From Allomyces macrogynus ATCC 38327 (taxonomy: Eukaryota; Blastocladiomycota; Blastocladiomycetes; Blastocladiales; Blastocladiaceae), in the NCBI GenBank assembly GCA_000151295.1, contig GG745379.1, forward strand, positions 39,116 through 82,168: a stretch of DNA of 43,053 nt, written 5' to 3'. Shown here one piece after another: positions 20,421 through 28,117 of this stretch (positions are counted from its first letter, which is position 1; each line of letters starts with the position of its first letter). The notes beneath the pieces were generated by a model, which had not been told where the DNA came from, ran no database searches, and worked only from the letters and a program-made list of their open reading frames with translations. The position numbers were made by a program, and so were the translations under genes.

Positions 20421-23324
20421 TCACATGCCCGCCAAAATCCGTCCCCAAATCCCGTCCTGCACGAGTTCCAGCGCGACCTGATTAGTTCGCCGCGTCCCGA
20501 CGCGACACAATGACCAGAACGCGGCGCGTGCGTGCCGCTGCAATACGGGATGGTGCGAGTGCCGGAGGACGTGCAGCATGTCGAGCACGTGCGCGTACTC
20601 GTGCGCAGGTGCGAGCGGACGCGGGACCAGTGACGCGGCTGCAGCGGGAAAAGTGGGCGACGGTGCTGTTGGTGCGGCGGGTGTGGTCGGCCCGCGCTTT
20701 GGTGACCGGCGCAGGGTGGCCGATGCGGGACGCGATGGTGCGGGGGTCGAGCGCGCGGATTTTGACTTGGTCGTCTTAGCGCTGGTCCCGGTGGACGGCT
20801 TGCTCGTCGTCGACGCCCCGGCGGGACGTGACGGCGAACTTGATGTTGGTCGAGCCTTGACGTCTGTGCTCCCCTTCTTCGCCGCACCTTCCTTGGACGC
20901 GCTCTTCTTGGCCGCACCCGACTTCGACGTGCCCTTCTTGGCCTCCCCCTTCTTGCCCTTCCCCGCAGCGGCACGCGCCGTACTCGTCGGCTCCCCAAAC
21001 AAATCAAACTCCGACGCGCCCAATGACAACGTCGACGCAAACGCGGCCGCTCGCGACGGCACCGGCCCACCCCCACCCCCCTCATTCCCATCCACTCCCG
21101 CCTCCTCCCTCCCCACTCCTGCGCTCTCCGATCGTAAACACAGCATCGCCTTCCCCGCCCCGGGGTCCACACTAAATGCCTGCACCCCCGCAGCTGTGGC
21201 GAGCAATACATCCACATTATACGACTCGAGACATGTCATGAGCGTATCGAGGAACCCCAAGTCCATAAGACGGGACTTGAGCGCAAAGTGGGCTGCAAAC
21301 GGCGCGGCAGGGTCGTCGTTGGGGAGAGCGGGTAAGCGGTACAGCGGCGCCTGTGGCACGCGGGATCCGGCGAGGAGAGTGGCGAGGCCGGCGGCGGTCG
21401 AGAGATCCGGGTTGGTGGTGGGCTTGTCCTTGTCCTTGCTCGATTTCGTGCTGGAGCCAGACGCGTCGAGGAGCGCGGATGCCGGCCGAGCACCCGCGCC
21501 GGCGCGTTGGCTTGTGTTGAGACTCGTGTTGAGACTCGCGTTGAGACTCGCGTTGAGTGACGGTTGCGTGGACGTCGGCGGTGACACCGCCGCGTCGGCC
21601 TCGGTCATCGATCCGACGTCGATATTCGTCGCGAGCGCGTGCAGCACGCGCAGACACTGCATGACAAACAAGTCCGCCGCGTCCGAATCCGGGTCCTCGC
21701 GCTCGACCGCCGCAACCTGCACACTCGCGACCAACTCGCCCGCATCGGGCGCGTCATCGAGCACTGCACGCAATGCCGCATGCACACGCTCGGCAACTTC
21801 AAACGCGTCGTCGAGCGTGAGCCCCGCGCGGGAGACAAACGCTAGCAAGTCATCGAACCACGGCGTGCGGGACCGCAGCCGCGCGAGTAAGGCCAAACAC
21901 GCGGGCGAGATCCTGGATGCCGGCTCGAGGTCGGTCGTCGATTGGTCGAGGGACGACGGCGGGCGTGGAGTTGGCGCGCGTGACGAGCGGGACGGTGGGT
22001 CGGTCGTACGCCGTGGCAACAAGGTCGTACCATTGGATTTACGCCGTGAAGGGCTCGGCGAGCGGTCAGTCGTGTCGGCTGTGTCGGCGTTGGTCAGGGT
22101 CTTGGAGCCGGAAGTGGCGCGCGGGTCTGGGAGCGGGTACCGCGGTTTACGTGTGCGTGATTCGCGTGGGAGGAGGGTCGCGACGCCCGGACGGCGTGGT
22201 CGGCGCGGTGGTGGGGTGTCGGACGAGGTGGAGGTCGGGCTGCTGCTTGTGCTGGATCGGCGCAACGAGCAAGTGGATTTTGCACGGGACGAAAATGGAC
22301 GCATCGACAGACGTCGAGTGTCGTCCACCGAATCAACATCCTCGTCCTCGACACCCTGCCCCCGGTCGAGCGCGTCAATGCGCGGCACGAGTCCCTTGAA
22401 CAAATTCAAAATGACGAGCAAGTCGCGCTTATGCCTCGGGTCACGATGCACGCGGCGGAGCAGCAACTTTGCGACCATGATTCCACCCTGCTCGAGAAAC
22501 GCGCCGCGCACGCCGTGCTCTCGTCGTAACACGGTGGCCATGGTCGTGAGCAACGGTGCGGCAGCATCGAACCGCGTTTGCAACAGCGTGAACAGGTCGT
22601 CCCAGTCGTACTCGCGCACGTAGAGCGTCATCACGCGGCCGTTTTGGCTTGTCAGCCACGCGACAAATAGCGGGATAAAATCGGCATGGTGTCGTGCCTG
22701 GAACCACGAGTAAAAGTACTCGCTGAGCTGCTGGACCATGGCGTCGGGCAAGTCGAGGTCGAGGTCGGCGACGGTCGCGAGGAATCGGCGCAGCAGAGCG
22801 AGCGGTTCGGGAGGATTAGCTTGCACGACGCGGTCGAGAAGCGCTTGGAGGAGCGCGAGTGCGCGGTCGAGGTCGAGGTCGAGGTCGGCGAGGGCGTGGT
22901 CGGAACTGGTGGAGCGTGAGCGCTGTGGCTCAACGACACGGTGGACAGTGTGGAGCGCATGAACGAGCGCCGCGTCGAGAATAGGGTGCGCGGCGGGTGT
23001 GCTTTCGACGAGGTCGGCGAGCGGGGCAATGAGGTGACGGTCGGCGTGGAAGCCCTTGGGTAGCTTGGCAAGGAGCACATTGGCGGCGGTCGAGGCGAGC
23101 CTTGGCGGGTCGAGGTTGTCCTTGTCTTCATCATTGTCGGCATGTGTGCGGCGGCGTAGGCGCGCGCGCTGCGCGAGCAGGAGTAATGGCAGCGGGAACA
23201 TGCTGGTCAACGACGACGCCAGCTGTTGCGCTGGGCAGCCGGCGACCAGCGGTGGGCGACGGACCAGACGTCGCAGTCTTGGAGGGCGCTTCACGTGCGT
23301 CTGATCGCGTACTACTTCGAGCAT
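20421..23324 (-). CDS. Unrecognised large helical (ARM/HEAT-like?) protein
   Basis: The open frame encodes 967 residues. A probable 90-nt intron (23312-23223, GTACGC donor, CAACAG acceptor) lies after only four codons and is stop-free and in frame; spliced, the product is 937 residues. Residues after the intron are Leu/Ala-rich helical repeats, followed by a long Ser/Arg/Pro-rich disordered middle (about 22000-22350) and a second helical block. A short tandem of LNAS/LNTS units lies near 21490-21560. Then come a Lys/Ser/Ala-rich linker and a final helical segment ending LELVQDGIWGRILAGM. The alternation of amphipathic helices suggests an armadillo- or HEAT-type scaffold, but I see no diagnostic motif and do not name a family. 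It is divergent from V-ATPase subunit A across 288 bp and convergent with the TilS-like gene. Confidence 0.7.
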   Translation of the reverse strand: MLEVVRDQTHVKRPPRLRRLVRRPPLVAGCPAQQLASSLTSMFPLPLLLLAQRARLRRRTHADNDEDKDNLDPPRLASTAANVLLAKLPKGFHADRHLIAPLADLVESTPAAHPILDAALVHALHTVHRVVEPQRSRSTSSDHALADLDLDLDRALALLQALLDRVVQANPPEPLALLRRFLATVADLDLDLPDAMVQQLSEYFYSWFQARHHADFIPLFVAWLTSQNGRVMTLYVREYDWDDLFTLLQTRFDAAAPLLTTMATVLRREHGVRGAFLEQGGIMVAKLLLRRVHRDPRHKRDLLVILNLFKGLVPRIDALDRGQGVEDEDVDSVDDTRRLSMRPFSSRAKSTCSLRRSSTSSSPTSTSSDTPPPRRPRRPGVATLLPRESRTRKPRYPLPDPRATSGSKTLTNADTADTTDRSPSPSRRKSNGTTLLPRRTTDPPSRSSRAPTPRPPSSLDQSTTDLEPASRISPACLALLARLRSRTPWFDDLLAFVSRAGLTLDDAFEVAERVHAALRAVLDDAPDAGELVASVQVAAVEREDPDSDAADLFVMQCLRVLHALATNIDVGSMTEADAAVSPPTSTQPSLNASLNASLNTSLNTSQRAGAGARPASALLDASGSSTKSSKDKDKPTTNPDLSTAAGLATLLAGSRVPQAPLYRLPALPNDDPAAPFAAHFALKSRLMDLGFLDTLMTCLESYNVDVLLATAAGVQAFSVDPGAGKAMLCLRSESAGVGREEAGVDGNEGGGGGPVPSRAAAFASTLSLGASEFDLFGEPTSTARAAAGKGKKGEAKKGTSKSGAAKKSASKEGAAKKGSTDVKARPTSSSPSRPAGASTTSKPSTGTSAKTTKSKSARSTPAPSRPASATLRRSPKRGPTTPAAPTAPSPTFPAAAASLVPRPLAPAHEYAHVLDMLHVLRHSHHPVLQRHARAAFWSLCRVGTRRTNQVALELVQDGIWGRILAGM

Positions 23325-23612
23325 GAAGACGCGTGTCGCTCACCTCCAACCCCACAACTCGTCGACGACCAGCGATCAGCACCAAGGCACGCAGCACCAT
23401 CGAAACGGCCACCGCGACGACCGCGCCGCCTAACCAGTACCGGCACTACTCGCCCTTGGACCTGCACGAGTGCCCGCATTCGGCCGTCGCGTCGGATCAC
23501 CGCTTTCTCGTCCCGTCCGTTGGTCCTCCACACGGCTCAGTCCATCCCCAACGACGCGACTTCGACGCGTCTCTCGCACGCTTCCCTCCCCTGCCCCCTG
23601 ACCCCGATCACC
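23325..23612. promoter_or_regulatory. 288-bp divergent promoter, helical protein / VMA1
   Basis: This interval separates the start codons of the minus-strand helical-protein gene and V-ATPase subunit A, so it must hold both promoters and leaders. It is GC-rich, with CT-rich stretches close to the VMA1 ATG (about 23575-23605) and no TATA box. Confidence 0.55.
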
Positions 23613-25821
23613 ATGGTGCGGGCCTGACCGACTGGCCGATGCCCATCCACCGTTGGTTGTGGCTCGACGTGCATCTTCTCACCACGCCGCCCCTCCGACC
23701 GTGCGACCTCCAGGCTGGCGCGCTCGAAAACGCTCAGCGGGACCTGCCGCGCATCCGCGATGAGGAGCGCGAGTCCATGTTCGGCTATATTTACTCGGTC
23801 TCCGGCCCTGGTGCGTAGATCCCTACAGATTGCATTGGTTGCCGTTGGTTGCGTTGGTCATCCCTAAACCGCGCCATACCCGTCGTCAACAGTCGTTGTT
23901 GCCGAGCAAATGTCCGGGTCGGCCATGTACGAGCTGGTCCGCGTCGGCCACGCCGAGCTTGTAGGTGAAGTCATTCGCATTGATGGCGACAAGGCAACGC
24001 TGCAAGTCTACGAGGAGACGTGTACGTTCGTCTTCCACCCTCAATCGATCTGACGCGCACGGCGCCACGTCTGACCGACCTCGTCTAAATCTCCCTCTCC
24101 TAGCCGGCCTGACCGTCGGCGACCCGGTCCTGCGCACGGGCAAGCCCCTCTCCGTCGAGCTCGGCCCGGGTCTCTGCTCCAACATCTTTGACGGCATCCA
24201 GCGCCCGCTCAAGGCCATTCAGGACGTGTCCAAGTCGATCTACATCCCGCGCGGCATTGCGACCGAAGCGCTCGACAAGACCATTTCCTGGGAATTCGAT
24301 CCAGCCACGGGACTCGACATTGGCTCGCACATTACGGGCGGCGACATTTTCGGGTCCGTCTTTGAAAACACGCTCGTCACGCACAAGATCTTGCTCCCGC
24401 CCAAGGCGCGCGGCACCGTCACCTATATTGCGCCCAAGGGCAACTACACGCTCAACGACACGGTGCTTGAAGTCGAATTTGCCGGGCAAAAGCAGAGCTT
24501 CACGATGATGCACACGTGGCCCGTGCGCAACCCGCGGCCCGTCACGGAAAAGCTGGCCGCCGACTACCCGCTGCTCACGGGGCAGCGCGTGCTCGATGCG
24601 CTGTTCCCCTGCGTGCAGGGCGGGACGACGGCGATCCCCGGCGCGTTTGGGTGTGGCAAGACGGTGATTTCGCAGTCGCTCTCGAAGTACTCCAACTCGA
24701 ACGTGATCATCTACGTTGGGTGCGGCGAGCGCGGCAACGAAATGGCCGAAGTGCTCATGGACTTCCCGACCCTGTCGACGGAAATCAATGGCCGGAAAGA
24801 ATCGATCATGAAGCGCACGACGCTCGTTGCCAACACGTCCAACATGCCCGTGGCCGCGCGCGAAGCCTCGATCTACACGGGGATCACGCTGTCCGAGTAC
24901 TTCCGCGACATGGGCATGGACGTGGCCATGATGGCCGACTCGACGTCGCGGTGGGCCGAGGCGTTGCGTGAGATTTCGGGGCGTCTTGCCGAAATGCCCG
25001 CGGATTCCGGGTACCCGGCCTACTTGGGCGCCAAGCTCGCGTCGTTCTACGAGCGCGCCGGTAAGGTCGTGTGTCTTGGCAACCCGTCGCGCAAGGGCTC
25101 CGTCTCGATTGTCGGCGCCGTGTCGCCTCCCGGCGGTGATTTTTCGGACCCGGTCACGTCGGCGACGCTGGGGATCGTGCAAGTGTTTTGGGGGCTCGAC
25201 AAGAAACTCGCGCAGCGTAAGCATTTCCCGTCGGTCAACTGGTCGCTGTCCTACTCCAAGTACCTCAAGGCGCTCGAGCCGCACTATGAGCAGTTTGACC
25301 CGGATTTTGTGCCGCTGCGCACCAAGTGCAAGGAGATTTTGCAAATGGAGGAGGACTTGAGCGAGATTGTGCAGCTCGTTGGCAAGGTACGTTCATGCCC
25401 GTCATGCGTCCGGTTGCTGACGGCACGTCTCGGATTTGCGACTCACTGCACGCCGCTCTCCACCCCCTCGTAGTCGGCGCTCGCCGAGACAGACAAGATC
25501 ACGCTCGAGATTGCCAAGATCATCAAGGACGACTTTTTGCAGCAAAACGGGTACTCGGACTATGATCGTTACTGCCCGTTCTACAAGACCGTGTGGATGC
25601 TGCGCAACCTTATGGGCTTTTACGACCATGCGACGCACGCGGTCGAGGTGACCAACTCGCAAATCACGTGGGTTAAGATCAAGGACGCCATGGGCGACTT
25701 GATCTACAAGCTGTCGTCGATGAAGTTTGAGAACCCCAACGACGGCGAGCAAGTCGTCTGCGAGCGGTACGCGGCGCTGCAAAAGGAGATTGAGGACCGG
25801 TTCCGCGCGCTGCTCGAGTAA
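23613..25821 (+). CDS. VMA1: V-type proton ATPase catalytic subunit A
   Basis: Predicted 619 residues, the ATP-hydrolysing subunit of the V1 sector that acidifies vacuoles and endomembranes. Exons are 23613-23615, 23714-23810, 23893-24021, 24104-25386 and 25474-25821; introns are 98, 82, 82 and 87 nt. The first coding exon is the ATG alone. Splicing it to 23714 gives MAGALENA, nearly identical to the yeast start MAGAIENA, whereas the unspliced message stops after four codons. Diagnostic blocks are [33 protein letters not shown], the Walker A GAFGCGKT (about residues 256-263), GCGERGNE and [19 protein letters not shown]. No intein interrupts the P-loop, the place where Saccharomyces VMA1 carries one. 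Length matches the family (about 615-620). An alternative start at 23639 would give an atypical N-terminus. Confidence 0.97.
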
Positions 25822-25905
25822 GGAGTGTGCGTGGGATGCGGGACGACGCGGCGCGTAGGGTGTTGTGCGTGGAGGAGGGGGAACGCGGCGCGAATCTTGC
25901 TTTGC

Positions 25906-25942
25906 GGTTTGGTTTGGGTTGGTTTGGTTTGGTTTGGTTTGG
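25906..25942. repeat. TTTGG pentanucleotide repeat
   Basis: Seven tandem GGTTT-type units with one variant lie about 85 bases past the VMA1 stop, probably within its 3' untranslated region. T/G-rich tracts of this kind could assist 3'-end formation; that is inference. Confidence 0.6.
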
Positions 25943-26137
25943 ATGGGTTTGTGGTTTCTGCAGGCGGATGGGTTGCACGCGCGGACGCGTTCATTGACGT
26001 GTTTCCTGTTGGAGTCGGTTCATAGCCGCCAGGTCGTCGCATCATTTCTTCTTTGTGAATGGACAAGTTTTCGCTCCATCGCGGTGCACGTCGACGTCAT
26101 CTTGCGCGCAGGACCGCTCAGAAAACGAAGGGCGCGC

Positions 26138-26148
26138 TAGGTTAGGTT
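26138..26148 (+). promoter_or_regulatory. HomolE-like element (TAGGTTAGGTT)
   Basis: The sequence lies about 130 bases upstream of the RPS28 ATG. It resembles the fission-yeast ribosomal-protein HomolE box read in reverse (TAGGGTAGGGT), differing at two positions. The context, a ribosomal protein gene, makes the match more interesting than its length alone. Confidence 0.3.
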
Positions 26149-26182
26149 CGCCGATTATCAGGTTCCAGGGTTCGATTAGATA

Positions 26183-26192
26183 GGTGTGACAC
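26183..26192 (+). promoter_or_regulatory. HomolD-like element (TGTGAC core)
   Basis: A GGTGTGACAC stretch about 90 bases before the RPS28 ATG shares six bases with the reverse of the fission-yeast HomolD box (TGTGACTG), which replaces TATA in ribosomal-protein promoters. The match is partial. Confidence 0.3.
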
Positions 26193-26277
26193 GTCGAACA
26201 AATCCAGCCAGTAACTTGGACGCACCACCGCACTTGAGTTGTCACCCTCTCTCCTCACGGCCTATCCAAGAACCAAC

Positions 26278-27138
26278 ATGGTGCGCCTCACCACCAATAT
26301 CAACGCGGGGGGCACCACGACCACTTTGCACGAGCGCGAGCGCGCGAATCGCATTGTGACCAAACCAGCAACGAGCGAGCGAGCGAGCACACCAGCGAAT
26401 CCGACGACGTACCAGTGCCCGTCGCTCACTCGTGCGCCGGCACCAAATGGATGCACGGCCGTGACCACCCTCGACCGACCGCCGAAACCGCCGTCGAATC
26501 GCTCGCAATTTACACAAACGACTGTTACTCGGTCCCTGCTGCTTAATGCGCTGGACGTCGCTCGATTTCGGGGTTCTCTGAGGTTTCGCTCGATTTCGGG
26601 GTTCTCTGGGCCACACGGCTCGGCGGTCGCCGTGGGTTGATGACGGCGCGGAGCACTCCCGACAACTTTGCGTTGATTCTGGCCTGGGGAACCTCTGCTC
26701 GACGGATATTTCCTGTTTCGCTGCTCGTTTGCGTTTATGCGGCTCGCTCGCTCGATTGCTGGCGGTTTCTTGGCTTGCAGACTTTTGCGTGCTGTGCCCG
26801 CTCGGTTTGCTCGCTGCAAAGTGGATTCTGGCTGCCTTCCACTTGAACGCCGTTTCCAGCGTTGGCTCTGCTCGTCTGTTCAATCTCACTAAATGAACGT
26901 CATTTTTCTTTTGTATGGCTTCCAACGGTGACAGGACGCCAAGCAATCCGGGATTAAGCTTGCCAAGGTCACGTCGGTGCTGGGCCGCACGGGCTCGCGC
27001 GGTGGTGTCACGCAGGTGCGCGTTGTCTTTGTCGACGACTCGACGCGCTCGATCATTCGCAACGTCAAGGGCCCCGTGCGCGTCAACGACGTGCTGACGC
27101 TGCTCGAGTCGGAGCGCGAGGCTCGTCGTCTGCGTTAA
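26278..27138 (+). CDS. RPS28: Ribosomal protein S28 (eS28)
   Basis: Predicted 68-residue small-subunit ribosomal protein. Exon 2 (26935-27138) encodes everything but the start Met. It includes [39 protein letters not shown] and the invariant C-terminus [12 protein letters not shown]. Exon 1 is inferred as the ATG at 26278-26280, because GTGCGC follows directly as a donor, matching the arrangement in VMA1, and the joined protein [13 protein letters not shown] has the expected S28 start and length (67-69 residues in other eukaryotes). The intron 26281-26934 is 654 nt, several times longer than others here. Its retained form would encode an unrelated 120-residue peptide. The protein sits near the mRNA exit channel and E site of the 40S subunit. 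Confidence 0.95.
26558..26608. repeat. Tandem 23-bp duplication in the RPS28 intron
   Basis: Two identical 23-base copies (26558-26580 and 26586-26608, beginning TCGCTCGATTTCGGGG) lie 28 bases apart within the long first intron. This is a recent local duplication with no visible coding role. Confidence 0.8.
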
Positions 27139-28117
27139 GAACGTCCGCAATATACGCTGCTCGTTTGTCCGAATCGCTGCAGCCTTGAGAAAGAATGAGT
27201 CGAATGGAGGTGATACCGGACCAGGAGGTGCTCAACGCAGCGGCATCCCAGTCGTTGTCACTCGAGTAGGGCGTCTCGCGCTTCGTCTGGGACGACGGGC
27301 GCGGCGGCGACGACCGGACCACAATACAGGACCGATTGTTGGATGCCTTGCACGGTTTGCGCTCGCTTGGATTGTTCGTCCGGTCGCGTCGCTTCGCGCT
27401 CGTGAGAGTCACTGCGCAACAAACGCAGTGGAAACACATCGCAGCGGAATAGAAGGCAACGCACAAACCAAAGCATCCCCCATCCGACTTTTGGTGACAG
27501 GGGAGCGTTGTGCTGCGTTGCGCTGCGACGCTCGCGGCCGCGTCGTCCTGGGACATCCTGGGAGGCTCACAGTCGTGCACGGTCGCTCACCGGCCCTTTC
27601 GCGGCGACCTTGTCGCGAGTCACTGGCGGACCGGCGGTGGTGGCCTGACGGCCAGACCCAAGTTTCGCTCGTTTCGCTCTGGATGCATTGCATGTTCGCT
27701 GAGATTCGGTGCAATAGGGGCGGCGAAAGTGCCAAGGCGAAACGCAAATGAAGTTTCGGTCTGTGGGCCGCATTCGCCAGTTGCCTGTTTTCGCTGGCTT
27801 CGCTGGCTTTCGCGGGTCGCGCCACGCCCGTCTCCGCAACCACCACCACCCCACCACCGCTGTCAACCACGGCCTGCGCCGTCGCCGCCGTAGACAGGCC
27901 GCACCTCCACCGCTGCGCTCCACGCCCCCGCCGCGCGTACTAACTTGGTGCAGCCGCATCGCCGCAGCGCCCCAAGTGCCGAGAAATCCTTGTTCCGCGC
28001 CGCGCGCAGCGCCTGCTGGCTTGGCCGCTCTTCGCCAGCCACGGCCAGGCGTTCGTTCGCTCCTTCTTTCTCCCGCCAAGTCCCTCCACCTCTCGACCCG
28101 CGCTCCTCCAACCCGTC
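27139..28117. other. Intergenic region
   Basis: About 980 bases between RPS28 and the RA-PH gene. Overlapping open frames on both strands are Arg/Ala/Ser-rich shadows. The C-rich last 250 bases are the likely promoter and leader of the downstream gene. No gene or RNA is recognised. Confidence 0.5.

Larger units (their letters stand above)
25822..26277. other. Intergenic, VMA1 3' end and RPS28 promoter
   Basis: The spacer carries a TTTGG repeat just after VMA1 and, nearer RPS28, a TAGGTTAGGTT element and a TGTGAC element, listed separately. No gene is seen. Confidence 0.55.

Noticed and set aside
20578..22623. 681-codon plus-strand open frame
   Set aside because: It is antisense to the helical scaffold gene. 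The minus frame is longer, starts with ATG and has ordered helical composition, while this one is a Ser/Arg/Val mixture typical of reverse reading of GC-rich codons.
24641..24661. Intein in the VMA1 P-loop, as in Saccharomyces
   Set aside because: GAFGCGKT is continuous with [11 protein letters not shown]; there is no insertion.
24100..25344. 414-codon minus frame
   Set aside because: It is antisense to V-ATPase subunit A and Arg/His/Val-rich.
26281..26934. Intronic box C/D snoRNA in the long RPS28 intron
   Set aside because: A TTGATGA box C-like word occurs at about 26638, but no CTGA box D follows at a suitable distance and no terminal stem is evident.
26242..27150. 302-codon minus frame spanning RPS28
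   Set aside because: It is antisense to RPS28 and its intron, with random composition.
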